64,000 nucleotides of DNA from Odoribacter laneus YIT 12061 (GCF_000243215.1 NZ_JH594596.1:1834892-1898891), one strand, 5' to 3'. Positions 8,890 to 17,702 are shown, counted from the stretch's first letter. The notes: generated by a model from the letters alone, not told the origin. Made by a program: numbers and translations.

Positions 8890-9804
8890 TCATTTACTAT
8901 AATTCCGTTTTTTAACAGCCATACTCACAGCTTTATGCCCGGCAGCAAAACGAGCGTGAGCAATATACAAATCCTGTACAACCGGATTTTCCCCTAAGCC
9001 CTTCAAGTAAAGATTTACTTCATAGCCTTTTTCCTCCAGTTTCTCTTTCCATTCTCCGGCAATATCGTTCCGAGCATGATCTCCGGCAACAAACATCAAA
9101 GGAGCTAAGGTGACAACCGGAAGTTTTGTAGCCTCCAATTGATTCAATGCCTCTTCAAAAGTAGGATAACCTTCCACCGTACCGACATGGTAGTGGGAAT
9201 ATCCTTTTGCTTTCAGCATATAATCAAACATAGCATAAGAAGCCGTCGCCGGAACAACTGTTCCATGGCCGACCAATAACTTCTGACTTCCTTTTTCCAT
9301 CCCATCCATAGCCTGAGTGACAGCCTGAATAACGGTAGCATAATCTTCCGGCGAATACAACAACGGATTTCCGACCCGAACATCCTTAAAATTCGGCTCC
9401 AAACTCTCTATTTCCCGCCTTAGTTCCGTCATCTCTGTGCCTTCGATAATATTCGTCGACTGTACCAACACATGGGTAAAACCCTCTTTCTGCAAACGAA
9501 TTAAAGCTTCTGTCGGATTTAAACGTTCCTCTCCCCTTTCTTTCAGTTTACGCAAAATAATCCGAGAAGTCCAAGCTTCCCGAATCTCCAGCTCCGGAAA
9601 AGCTTCTTTCATTTTCGCATTGATTACCTCTATGGTTTTCTCCCGGGTGTCCGCATAGGTGGTTCCGAAATGCACCATCAATATTACCCCTTTGTCCTGG
9701 GGGCCAAGCTTTCCAAAAACATCCGATTCTACATAATTCGCATCAGAATGGGCAAAAGCAAGGGATGCCCAGCATAATGTAACGATCCAAATAATTAATC
9801 TCAT
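8890..9804 (-). CDS. cbiK: CbiK-type sirohydrochlorin cobaltochelatase with signal peptide
   Basis: The 304-residue protein matches CbiK, which inserts Co(II) into sirohydrochlorin at the start of the anaerobic B12 pathway. Family landmarks are ILMVHFGTTYADTREKTI near residue 41, LVQSTNIIEGTEM near 115, LLVGHGTVVPA with the first metal-site histidine, and PLMFVAGDHARNDIAG with the second. The N-terminus (RLIIWIVTLCWASLAFA, then HSD) is a signal peptide, so the enzyme should be periplasmic like the CbiK-P form known from Desulfovibrio. It is the last gene of the riboswitch-controlled btuB unit, 229 nt after a small ORF. Confidence 0.92.
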   Translation of the reverse strand: MRLIIWIVTLCWASLAFAHSDANYVESDVFGKLGPQDKGVILMVHFGTTYADTREKTIEVINAKMKEAFPELEIREAWTSRIILRKLKERGEERLNPTEALIRLQKEGFTHVLVQSTNIIEGTEMTELRREIESLEPNFKDVRVGNPLLYSPEDYATVIQAVTQAMDGMEKGSQKLLVGHGTVVPATASYAMFDYMLKAKGYSHYHVGTVEGYPTFEEALNQLEATKLPVVTLAPLMFVAGDHARNDIAGEWKEKLEEKGYEVNLYLKGLGENPVVQDLYIAHARFAAGHKAVSMAVKKRNYSK

Positions 9805-10033
9805 CTTTCATTGTATTTAAATTATCAGTTTTATCGAACCTATAAAATCATGTTGCCGACTTTTGAGACTACAGTAGGGGGGTATTTATTCCCCTTTTAT
9901 CTCCGGCCATGCAATCTTAAAATCCTATACACCGCTTCCCTCAAACTAAACATTTTTCGGGAATCACAAAAAGATACAACAATTCTGTCATTCAAGGAGT
10001 TTCCCTCCGGCCACTTGTAGTCAAATGCAAAGA

Positions 10034-10168
10034 TTATCCCCTTGAACGTTTTGGATATTTCCTTGCTTTTACGGGATCCCGATTATGCCCTTCCTCTTTA
10101 CCCGAAGGAGCATTGAAGCCGGCAACCTGTTGGGCCACACAAGCCATTTTGGTAAAAAAATTTTTCAT
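10034..10168 (-). CDS. Small 44-residue ORF between btuB and cbiK
   Basis: An ATG at 10168, preceded by AAGGTC, opens 44 codons ending with TAA. The product begins MKNFFTKMACVAQQVAGFN and continues with APSGKEEGHNRDPVKARKYP, ending basic. It has one cysteine, no membrane helix, and a possible weak amphipathic N-terminus. It lies 41 nt after the btuB stop on the same strand, so it is under the same riboswitch. I recognise no family. Support is spacing, ribosome binding site and in-operon position only; it was too short for routine ORF calling. Confidence 0.5.
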   Translation of the reverse strand: MKNFFTKMACVAQQVAGFNAPSGKEEGHNRDPVKARKYPKRSRG

Positions 10169-10209
10169 AAACAGACCTTATTTTAAAATAAAACCCACCA
10201 TCAACAGAA

Positions 10210-12408
10210 TTAATGTTTAAACCTTACTCCCAAGCTAACATACAAGGAACGCCCCGGATGAAGGGTCGAATAATTACTATTCCACGGCCGGTCGTCCACC
10301 TCATCGAACAAATTTTCAATTCCGAACCCCGGTTCCAGGACAACCGATTTTAAATAAAATGAATGACGCGTATTTAAATCCCATTGAGAAAAATGAGGAG
10401 CAGGATCATAATAATAAGTCCTGGAATACCGCCCTTCCTGAATTCGCCCATTCAAATTAATATTCAACCGGTAACACCCCCAATGCCCTCCCCAACGAGC
10501 ATTTGCCGTCCAGACATTTTTGACACTTTTATCAATAGGAAGATTTGTTGTCTTATCTTTTGTATCCATAAAATTATAACCCCCGCCAATTGAAAATCCC
10601 GCCCCTATATAAGCATTGAAGGCCAAGGTAACCCCTTTTACTTCAGCTTTTGCAATATTATCCCGTTGTTGTGCTTCGTCATGCCCTAATTCCGCCGCAA
10701 TTTCAGGACTCAATTGACGGTAAGCGATCATATCCCGGATTTCATTTATATATCCGGAAACCGACAAGGTGAAACGCTGATGTACGTATTCAATATTCAA
10801 CATAAAATAATCGCTTTTTTCCGGCTTTAAATGCAGATTTGCGATCGTAATCATATCCGTTGTCTTGGCTATATCTGTCGCATATAACTGAGACAACGTA
10901 GGGGTCCGGAAACCGGAGGCATAAGAAGCCCGGAAATTGAAATCTTTCCACTTGTAACGCAAAGCAACGTTGGGAGTCGCATAATTCTTAAAATATTCAT
11001 TATAAACGTACCGAACTCCGACAACAGCTTGAAAATTCCGGAATAAACGGATTTCATCCTGAGCAAAAACAGCCATCGTATACATATTTTCTCCCTTCAG
11101 TTTATCAGAAACACTCATCAAATTTTCTTTTACATACTCTAACCCGATTGAAAATTTTTGACTTTGGCCGATTTTGAAAATACCTTTTAAAGAGCCGTTA
11201 TAATACCGTACACGTTTACGGGTTTCCTCACCCAAGGGCTTTTCTCCCGGCTTCCAGATCGAATCGTAACGCGAAGTAAAATTGTCAGAATAAAAATCAG
11301 CAGCAAGATAAGCCGATTTATGAATCATATATTTTAATTCAGCTCCGTAAGTATAAGTCTCATGCTTCATATTGTATTTATACTCTGTCACCGGACGATC
11401 GTTCTTCCAATTATAATAAGATCCCCTGATCCCGAAAGACAAACGATCGTTCACTTCATAGGTAAACCGCTGGTTGATTGTATTGGAATAATAAGCTGTA
11501 GAAGCTTCTTTTCCCGTTGGCTTATCTTTTTCCGGCGTACGGTATTTCAATCGGGTTTTCTTATCTGTAGCATAAGATGCAGCTAAAGCATTTAATTGCC
11601 AACCCTCTGCCTGCAACCGCTGATAAGAAGTATAGGAACTGAATTTCCCGGCACTGAAATCGGCATTCACGGCTTCGGAAAAACGTCCCTTACTTCCGTA
11701 ACGGGTGTCGTTGGAGAGGTTCACTGCATTCTTTGAGTCATTGGTGATGACGTTGATCACTCCTCCAATGGCATCACTCCCATAAAGCGCCGAAGCAGCA
11801 CCGTTCAAAATTTCTATTCGCTTGATATTCGCTATATTGATACGGGCAATCCGGTCATCCCCGGCCAGTCGCTTGCCATTCTCCAACACCAGAATATAAT
11901 CATCATTCAGTCCGTTCAGACTCATCGTCGTCCCCATTCCACTCGTTACAAAAGCAAAAGAAGGATTCATTTTTGTCAGCACTTCTTCCATTGTCGACAG
12001 ATTAGCCTCCCGAATATCTTTAGCCGTAATTACGGATACCGGCACCGGACTGTCCGTCAGCCGGTGGTGAGTCCCCGTTCCGGTCACTACCACCTGTCCG
12101 ATATTGACATGGCTGTCTTCCAAACGTATCCGGACATCCGTCTTCCCATCCTTTACAAGCACAGATTGAGGTACATAACTGACATGGGTTACCCGAAGGA
12201 CATGCTCACCGGCAGGTAAATTACGAAGCATAAATTCCCCCTTCGCATTCGTTGAACATCCGGCTAAACTATGATCTACCCGAATATTGGCCCCGTCCAC
12301 CGGTCGCCCGGTTTCCAGACTCACTACCTTTCCACTGATATTCACCTGTGCATAAACACATACCACAAGAAACGACAGTACTGCTGCCAGCACACATTTT
12401 CTTTTCAT
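10210..12408 (-). CDS. btuB: BtuB-like TonB-dependent cobalamin receptor with carboxypeptidase-regulatory-like N-domain
   Basis: The 732-residue protein has a signal peptide ending VYAQ, a CarboxypepD_reg-like domain (residues about 22-100, ISGKVVSLETGRPVDGANI), a TonB-box-like VVVTGTGTHHRL near 107, a plug (PVSVITAKDIREANLSTMEE; IEILNGAASALYGSDAIGGV near 200) and a barrel that ends with a family-typical aromatic region. It follows a complete cobalamin riboswitch at 12482-12645, which is what supports cobalamin as ligand. The neighbours are a small ORF and an exported cobaltochelatase. Length and layout are those of Bacteroidota BtuB proteins. Confidence 0.88.
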   Translation of the reverse strand: MKRKCVLAAVLSFLVVCVYAQVNISGKVVSLETGRPVDGANIRVDHSLAGCSTNAKGEFMLRNLPAGEHVLRVTHVSYVPQSVLVKDGKTDVRIRLEDSHVNIGQVVVTGTGTHHRLTDSPVPVSVITAKDIREANLSTMEEVLTKMNPSFAFVTSGMGTTMSLNGLNDDYILVLENGKRLAGDDRIARINIANIKRIEILNGAASALYGSDAIGGVINVITNDSKNAVNLSNDTRYGSKGRFSEAVNADFSAGKFSSYTSYQRLQAEGWQLNALAASYATDKKTRLKYRTPEKDKPTGKEASTAYYSNTINQRFTYEVNDRLSFGIRGSYYNWKNDRPVTEYKYNMKHETYTYGAELKYMIHKSAYLAADFYSDNFTSRYDSIWKPGEKPLGEETRKRVRYYNGSLKGIFKIGQSQKFSIGLEYVKENLMSVSDKLKGENMYTMAVFAQDEIRLFRNFQAVVGVRYVYNEYFKNYATPNVALRYKWKDFNFRASYASGFRTPTLSQLYATDIAKTTDMITIANLHLKPEKSDYFMLNIEYVHQRFTLSVSGYINEIRDMIAYRQLSPEIAAELGHDEAQQRDNIAKAEVKGVTLAFNAYIGAGFSIGGGYNFMDTKDKTTNLPIDKSVKNVWTANARWGGHWGCYRLNINLNGRIQEGRYSRTYYYDPAPHFSQWDLNTRHSFYLKSVVLEPGFGIENLFDEVDDRPWNSNYSTLHPGRSLYVSLGVRFKH

Positions 12409-12481
12409 AAAAATGATTAAATTAAGACATTAATATTCGTATTCCTGGCCCCGAAAATACTCTATTAGCTGTATTGTACTC

Positions 12482-12645
12482 TGGCAGGTCTCCTGACTAA
12501 GCCCTGAAAAGCAACCTTCCCGTCTTTACGCGCAGACAGTGGTGTAAGATACTTTTCATCACAAAGGGCATCACAGTAGCGGGCACTGTTCCGGATTCCA
12601 ACCGGATTCCCTATTAAACGGCAGAAGCTCATCTGCCGAATCACC
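12482..12645 (-). promoter_or_regulatory. Cobalamin riboswitch upstream of btuB
   Basis: On the minus strand from 12645 the leader reads GGTGATTCGGCAGATGAGC, then TAGGGAATCCGGTTGGAATC, then the core ACAGTGCCCGCTACTGTGAT, then GGGAAGGTTGC and the closing TTAGTCAGGAGACCTGCC. All conserved blocks of the aptamer are present. It ends about 74 nt before the btuB start codon, close enough to control translation or transcription of btuB, the small ORF and cbiK. Confidence 0.95.
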
Positions 12646-12654
12646 AAAGTGGGG

Positions 12655-12662
12655 CAAATATA
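12655..12662 (-). promoter_or_regulatory. Promoter -7 element for the btuB riboswitch transcript
   Basis: The minus strand reads TATATTTG here, an exact match to the Bacteroidota TAnnTTTG element. The aptamer begins about 10 nt downstream, so transcription would start immediately before the riboswitch. I did not find an equally clear element upstream of the 8611-8771 riboswitch. Confidence 0.7.
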
Positions 12663-12873
12663 GAAAGTTTTATTAAGATATGCTAATTTCAATGTGTAAA
12701 TGTTTAAAAGTTTTAATAACCTTCCTATTTCATTTTGTGTTCCTTCAGAAAAGCGGAAGAATTCATTAAATACAATCGAAAGGCCGTTTATCCGGGAAAT
12801 GTCAGACATAGATTTATCTGACCCGAAATATCTTTAATTCAGTTCCACATCGAACAGTTGAATATTTAAACGT

Positions 12874-12881
12874 TATATTTG
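12874..12881 (+). promoter_or_regulatory. Promoter -7 element for cbiA
   Basis: TATATTTG matches TAnnTTTG and lies 38 nt before the preferred cbiA start codon. A transcript starting near 12887 would leave a leader of about 33 nt before the ATG at 12920, and would place the upstream TTG at 12893 almost at the RNA 5' end, which argues against that TTG as the start. Confidence 0.65.
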
Positions 12882-12919
12882 CAAAAATAAAATTGATTAT
12901 CCCCTTAGCTCATTACAAA

Positions 12920-14260
12920 ATGTTTTCTCACTTCTCTACCTCAAACAAATCTCAATTTCTGATCGGAGCGACGTCTTCCGGATGCGGGAAAACAACCCTT
13001 ACGATAGGCTTATTACGCGCTATCCGGAAGCGAGGATTACAGGTACAGCCGTTTAAATGCGGTCCGGACTATCTGGATCCGAAGCACCATGCGATAGCAG
13101 CCGGCAAGAATGCCATAAACCTGGATTCTTTCCTGGCATCGGCCGGACATATTAAAAGTCTTTATTCCTACTATGGTCAACAGGCGGACGTCTGTGTCAC
13201 CGAAGGAGTCATGGGCTTATTTGACGGTTATAAAGACATGCAAGGCAGCAGCGCCGAAATTGCCGGGATTTTGGATCAACCCGTCATATTGATTATCAAT
13301 GCCCGTTCCTCAGCTTATTCTGTGGCCCCGATTCTCTATGGATTTAAACATTTTCAACCCCATATCCGGATTGTCGGAGCAATTTTTAATTTTGTCAGCT
13401 CTCCTACCCATTACGACTACCTGCGTCAAGCCTGTCAAGATACAGGGGTGGAAGCATTGGGCTATCTCCGGAAATGCCAGTCTATCGAAATACCTTCCCG
13501 TCATCTGGGACTGAGTATCGATACCGAATTTTGCCTGGACGAATTTGCAGAACAGGTTGCTACTGAAGTAGAAAAAACAATCGATATTCAACGACTTCTG
13601 GAAGTAACCTCCCAACCCTTCCCTCAGCCGGCAGAGGAGTCAACTGAAGCGATTTCCCCAGCATCCGGATTACGCATCTCTATAGCCCAAGACGAAGCAT
13701 TCAATTTTATTTATGCGGAAAATATTCGGTCGCTAAAGAAATTAGGACAAGTTACTTTTTTCAGTCCTCTCCAGGATACCCAATTACCTCCTTCCGACTT
13801 TGTCTACCTGCCAGGCGGATACCCGGAATTTTATCTGCAACGCCTCAGCGCCAATCAGGAAATGCGCCAGTCGCTCTTGGCTTACTGCCAGTCCGGAGGT
13901 CATCTGCTGGCAGAATGCGGCGGAATGATGTATTTAGGCGAATTTATTGCCGACGCAGAGGGGAAAAAATATCCCATGTGCCAATACCTGCCCCAGGCTG
14001 CCACGATGGAAAATATGAAACTGAAATTAGGCTATCGGAAAGTGATCTGTAACGGACAGGAATGGAGAGGACACGAATTCCATTACTCCCGTATCGTAGC
14101 GGGTTCCGTTCCCTCTCTCCCCCGGACTCAGGTTTATAACGCCCAAGGAACAAAAGTAGATACCCCGATTTACAGCCTGAATCGGACCATCGCAAGCTAT
14201 ATCCATTTCTACTGGGGAGAAAAAACAGACTTTATCTCCATGATTACCGGCCGGACTTAG
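12920..14260 (+). CDS. cbiA: CbiA, cobyrinate a,c-diamide synthase
   Basis: The enzyme amidates the a and c side chains of cobyrinate using glutamine and ATP. The P-loop GATSSGCGKTTLTIGLL lies just after the start, followed by PFKCGPDYLDPKHH and TEGVMGLFDG. The C-terminal class I amidotransferase half has the nucleophile region LLAECGGMMYLGE and HEFHYSR. I start at the ATG at 12920 (MFSHFSTSNKSQF) rather than the TTG nine codons upstream because of the promoter position. The 3' end overlaps the convergent cbiP by 4 nt. Confidence 0.93.
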   Translation: MFSHFSTSNKSQFLIGATSSGCGKTTLTIGLLRAIRKRGLQVQPFKCGPDYLDPKHHAIAAGKNAINLDSFLASAGHIKSLYSYYGQQADVCVTEGVMGLFDGYKDMQGSSAEIAGILDQPVILIINARSSAYSVAPILYGFKHFQPHIRIVGAIFNFVSSPTHYDYLRQACQDTGVEALGYLRKCQSIEIPSRHLGLSIDTEFCLDEFAEQVATEVEKTIDIQRLLEVTSQPFPQPAEESTEAISPASGLRISIAQDEAFNFIYAENIRSLKKLGQVTFFSPLQDTQLPPSDFVYLPGGYPEFYLQRLSANQEMRQSLLAYCQSGGHLLAECGGMMYLGEFIADAEGKKYPMCQYLPQAATMENMKLKLGYRKVICNGQEWRGHEFHYSRIVAGSVPSLPRTQVYNAQGTKVDTPIYSLNRTIASYIHFYWGEKTDFISMITGRT

Positions 14261-15780
14261 TTCCCGGCATTCTCCCGCAAAGTGGAATATATATATTCCA
14301 TATCCACTGCCGCTCTGACCTGTCGGGCCAATTTATCGTATTGTTGCTGTTTAAAAGCCATGTAATCAAAGTTCTCACACCGTTCTTGCGTCAAGCCGGC
14401 AGCTAAATCGTTTAAAACCGAAGCATGGTCTAAAATGCCATGCATATAACTTCCCCAACACCTATCATCCAGATAATATCCGTCCTTTTCTCCGGTATCT
14501 AATATATTCAAACTCCGGGTTATCTCCCTTCCTTCCTTCCCGACTTCCTCCGTCTTTCCCATATGAATCTGATATCCCTCACACCACTCTTCTCCTCCCT
14601 TATAGCGAAAACGGCTTTGACAAGTCGTCTTCTCCTTTTCCATCACCGTTACCAGCGGAAACAATCCTAAACCCGGAACAGTCCCGACTTCTCCTTCCAT
14701 TTGATCCGGATCCTCAATCCGTAAGCCCATCATCTGATACCCCCCACAAATTCCAATGACTTTCTTGCCTGCCTTATAGGCCTGCACAACAGCATCTGCA
14801 ATTCCATTCGCCCGGATATTTATTAAATCAGCTATCGTATTTTTCGAACCGGGCAAAATAATAATATCGGCTTTCCGGATTTCCTCCACATTATTGGTAT
14901 AATACAAATGGAAACGCTCGTCACGCTCTAAAACATTAAAATCCGTAAAATTGGAAATCCTTCTCAACAATACCACAGCTACATTGATTTTTCCGGAAAG
15001 CGCATGCATTTCCTTTTGTACCAAAGAAACAGAATCCTCCTCCTCTATCTGAATATCCGTAAAATAAGGCAACACTCCGACCACCGGAATACCCGTCAAC
15101 TCCTGAATTAACTTCCGGCCTTCCTCAAATAAAGAAATATCCCCCCGGAATTTATTAATGAAAATCCCTTTTATCAATCTCCGCTCCTTCTCCGGCAACA
15201 ACATCACCGAACCATATACCGAAGCAAAAACCCCTCCCCTGTCGATATCCGCCACCAAAAAAGTCGCCGCTCCCACTTCCGCAGCCATACGCATATTGGT
15301 AATATCCCGATCCCGCAGGTTTAACTCCGAAATACTTCCGGCTCCCTCCAATACAATCGGATTGTATCTCTCAGCCAGTCGTTTGTAGGCTGCAATAGCT
15401 TGCTGTAACAAATGATCCTTATTCCCACTGCGGAAATATTCCCTCGCACTCATATTCCCAACCGGCCGACCGTTTAATATTACCTGAGAGCTCTTATCAT
15501 TGGTCGGTTTCAACAGCACCGGATTCATGTCGGTATGAGGCTTTATCCCACAAGCCTCCGCCTGAACAGCCTGAGCCCGCCCGATTTCTCCCCCTTCCGG
15601 TGTCGAATAAGAATTCAACGACATGTTTTGCGCCTTAAACGGAGCAGGGAAATAACCATCCTGCCGGAATATCCGGCAAAAGGCCGTATTGATCACGCTC
15701 TTCCCCGCATCCGAACACGTACCGACAAACATAATCGGCTTTAACTTACCTAATTTTCTAGGCTGCAAAAAATCTGTCAT
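14257..15780 (-). CDS. cbiP: CbiP, cobyric acid synthase
   Basis: The 507-residue protein amidates the b, d, e and g side chains of adenosylcobyrinate a,c-diamide. It has an N-terminal dethiobiotin-synthetase-like ATPase (IMFVGTCSDAGKSVINTAFC, then PFKAQNMSLNSY) and a C-terminal glutamine amidotransferase with KKVIGICGGYQMMG carrying the cysteine and a late GSYMHGILDH with the histidine. LEGAGSISELNLRDRDI is a further family landmark. Its start codon directly follows the stop of the adenosyltransferase gene without a gap, so the two are cotranscribed in the order adenosyltransferase then cbiP. Confidence 0.94.
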   Translation of the reverse strand: MTDFLQPRKLGKLKPIMFVGTCSDAGKSVINTAFCRIFRQDGYFPAPFKAQNMSLNSYSTPEGGEIGRAQAVQAEACGIKPHTDMNPVLLKPTNDKSSQVILNGRPVGNMSAREYFRSGNKDHLLQQAIAAYKRLAERYNPIVLEGAGSISELNLRDRDITNMRMAAEVGAATFLVADIDRGGVFASVYGSVMLLPEKERRLIKGIFINKFRGDISLFEEGRKLIQELTGIPVVGVLPYFTDIQIEEEDSVSLVQKEMHALSGKINVAVVLLRRISNFTDFNVLERDERFHLYYTNNVEEIRKADIIILPGSKNTIADLINIRANGIADAVVQAYKAGKKVIGICGGYQMMGLRIEDPDQMEGEVGTVPGLGLFPLVTVMEKEKTTCQSRFRYKGGEEWCEGYQIHMGKTEEVGKEGREITRSLNILDTGEKDGYYLDDRCWGSYMHGILDHASVLNDLAAGLTQERCENFDYMAFKQQQYDKLARQVRAAVDMEYIYSTLRENAGN

Positions 15781-16344
15781 TTATTTCTTTTTATAAGTAA
15801 AAGATTTCCACTTTTCCTCCAGACTTCCCTCTCTTTGCATAGCTACCCTTGCCATCACAAAGAAAAGATCAGAAAGCCGGTTTACAAATACTAAAATTTC
15901 AGGAAGCAAAACATCCTTTTTGTTCAATGCCCACAAACGCCTTTCTGCCCGGCGAGCAATCGTACGAGCCAAATGACAATGAGCCGATATCAAATTCCCA
16001 CCGGGAAGCACAAAATAACCTTCTTCCAGCAATTCTTCAGACAAACGATCAATTTCCGCTTCACATAACGGAATGAGTTCTGCCGGTAAAACGTTGGGAT
16101 TCCTTTCTCTGATTTCCGAAGGCGTCGCTACCTGCGACATGACAATCATCAAATTCTTCTGAATATTATAAAGGACCTGTTGCCATTCATGCCCCTCCTT
16201 CAGAAAAGAACGAACAACCCCTATCGCAGCATTTAATTCATCCAATGTCCCGTTCGCTTCAATCCGGATGTCATCTTTATCTACCCGCTCTCCTCCATGA
16301 ATACGAGTCGTTCCCTTATCACCGGTCTTTGTATAAATTTTCAT
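15781..16344 (-). CDS. cobO: PduO-type cob(I)yrinic acid a,c-diamide / cob(I)alamin adenosyltransferase
   Basis: Starting at the ATG at 16344 the protein is 187 residues and opens with MKIYTKTGDKGTTRIHGGER, the ATP-binding N-terminus of PduO-type adenosyltransferases, followed by IRIEANGTLDELNAAIGVVR. The conserved ARTIARRAERRLWAL and LVFVNRLSDLFFVMAR are in the C-terminal half. It transfers the adenosyl group of ATP to Co(I) corrinoids. An in-frame upstream ATG at 16398 would add 18 hydrophobic residues not seen in the family, so I reject it. The symbol is used for function; structurally it is the PduO family, not CobA/BtuR. Confidence 0.9.
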   Translation of the reverse strand: MKIYTKTGDKGTTRIHGGERVDKDDIRIEANGTLDELNAAIGVVRSFLKEGHEWQQVLYNIQKNLMIVMSQVATPSEIRERNPNVLPAELIPLCEAEIDRLSEELLEEGYFVLPGGNLISAHCHLARTIARRAERRLWALNKKDVLLPEILVFVNRLSDLFFVMARVAMQREGSLEEKWKSFTYKKK

Positions 16345-16467
16345 AGCTTCTGTTTTATCAAGGCAAAGATACCATTTCATCAGAAACAGAAAGGACAATT
16401 GTATAAAAAATCCAATCCGTCATTTCCGTTTTTCTTTCCTCCATTTAATAAAATTTTTCATTTGATA

Positions 16468-16498
16468 TTGCAATACTGAAAAAATAATATTACATTTG
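16468..16498 (+). promoter_or_regulatory. Strong Bacteroidota-type promoter for the 16.5-kb small RNA
   Basis: A TTG at 16468-16470, a 20-nt spacer and TACATTTG at 16491-16498 give the full TTG-N20-TAnnTTTG arrangement. Transcription starting about 5-7 nt later coincides with the 5' arm of the long stem of the RNA that follows. Confidence 0.8.
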
Positions 16499-16502
16499 CT
16501 TC

Positions 16503-16635
16503 TGTCCTACATTACCCAAGAGCAGGGAAACCTGTCAATCGCGGCAGGCATTTTTTTGCCTGCTGCTCTTAGTATAACGGTTCTGTACCCCCGTGTGGAG
16601 CATTAATGTGCCCACTGCTCTTGAAGTGTAGGACA
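16503..16635 (+). ncRNA. ssrS: Structured rod-shaped RNA, candidate 6S RNA
   Basis: About 133 nt fold into a long rod: TGTCCTACA (16503-16511) pairs with TGTAGGACA (16627-16635), then CAAGAGCAG (16517-16525) pairs with CTGCTCTTG (16615-16623), with an open central region and an internal hairpin GCAGGC/GCCTGC (16544-16549 with 16558-16563). A strong promoter sits just upstream and no protein is encoded. Size, closing stem and large central bubble are those of 6S RNA, which binds RNA polymerase. The identity is inferred from shape; I could not compare with a covariance model. The 3' end is set by the stem, not by a clear terminator. Confidence 0.6.
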
Positions 16636-16940
16636 ACGGGAAAGGCGGAACCGTTCCTTATTTCTGCTCTGGCGAAAATTTTGTTGAATGGGAAAAGATC
16701 CCAAAATCTCTAAAAAGAAATTTTCCCCATTGAAATATCCGATCCCGGCTTTATTAAAAATAGACAGAAAGGACTGTCCCATTTTTAATAATCCGGTATT
16801 TCAATCTGCCCCTTATATACAATATTGCACTAATATACCAATATTGCACCAAAATCAGAGAGATGATTCTCTCTTAAACAAAGAACAAGGTGTATAGTTA
16901 AAACATCCGGGAATACATTTACGACTCTAATCTATATACT

Positions 16941-17588
16941 ATGAAAACAACAACTAATAAAAAAAACGATTTATCGTCCGTTCGTCATTCGTCCGGACAA
17001 AGTTATTCTGTCCGGATAGGAAACCAACTTCTCCGGCAATTATCGATTTCACGCCTTAAAGAAATACAGGAAGTCATCGATGCGATGTTAGCCCCCAAAC
17101 AAAATTCAATTTATTGTCAAACGATCAAAAAAGAAAAGGACCAGATCCATTTCGACAAAATTCGAATCCGTTATGCAGATCATAACTGTTTCCATATCCT
17201 CTATTCTATGAACACCCACGACGGTTATCTCCAATGCACTTCTTCCCGGCAAATGAGAAAGATAGCCTTATCCATCCTTACATTTCTGAATTTAATCGAA
17301 AGAGAAGAATCCGATAAACCGGAAGCTTATTCTTTGGTATATCCCTCAGCTCCACAAAACGAAGTCCTGTTTCCTGTAGATATTCAAACCGATCCCTCCA
17401 GGGACAATAATTTTCTGGAAGAAACTCCTGCCATCTGTCAGCAAATTCATTGGTCAGAAGAAGCAGTACAACCGAAAATCACTTATCGGCTAACAGTCGA
17501 TGACCAGGCACTAGACCTCTCGTCCATACTACAATTGCTCCAATTCCGGCAAAAACTAGCCGAACTTTTAGATAAAAATAATATATAA
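16941..17588 (+). CDS. Hypothetical protein, 215 residues
   Basis: The ORF starts with ATGAAAACAACAACTAAT after an A/T-rich leader containing a weak TACATTTA element near 16913. The product is soluble, without signal peptide or membrane helix: a Ser/Arg-rich N-terminus (about 30 residues), a central region with the IRIRYADHNCFHILYSMN stretch, and a C-terminal segment ITYRLTVDDQALDLSSILQL that looks like a short helical tail. I recognise no family. It has no obvious partner; the RNA gene lies 300 bp upstream and a methyltransferase is convergent downstream. Codon use resembles the neighbours, so I consider it a real gene. Confidence 0.6.
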   Translation: MKTTTNKKNDLSSVRHSSGQSYSVRIGNQLLRQLSISRLKEIQEVIDAMLAPKQNSIYCQTIKKEKDQIHFDKIRIRYADHNCFHILYSMNTHDGYLQCTSSRQMRKIALSILTFLNLIEREESDKPEAYSLVYPSAPQNEVLFPVDIQTDPSRDNNFLEETPAICQQIHWSEEAVQPKITYRLTVDDQALDLSSILQLLQFRQKLAELLDKNNI

Positions 17589-17592
17589 AATA

Positions 17593-17702
17593 CAGGTTGC
17601 CCTCTATGCAAGTTACAAGCAAAATCCTCCAATGAAAAACAATTACAGATTATTAATTCTAACTCACCTTTGCAACCTGTCAATTCTGGCTTGTAACTTG
17701 CA
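17593..17702. repeat. Two interleaved inverted repeats after the 215-residue ORF
   Basis: CAGGTTGC (17593-17600) is complementary to GCAACCTG (17672-17679), and TGCAAGTTACAAGC (17607-17620) is complementary to GCTTGTAACTTGCA (17689-17702). The order is A, B, A', B', so the two stems cross and cannot both form as a nested hairpin. They could be alternative structures or a pseudoknot in RNA from either strand. No ORF covers the region. Confidence 0.6.

Noticed and set aside
9811-10020. A 69-codon plus-strand ORF upstream of cbiK.
   Set aside because: It is antisense to the operon leader between the small ORF and cbiK and has no start signal or domain.
16688-16897. A 69-codon plus-strand ORF between the structured RNA and the 215-residue gene.
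   Set aside because: No plausible ribosome binding site, no family resemblance and no hydrophobic core; it probably reflects open AT-rich sequence.
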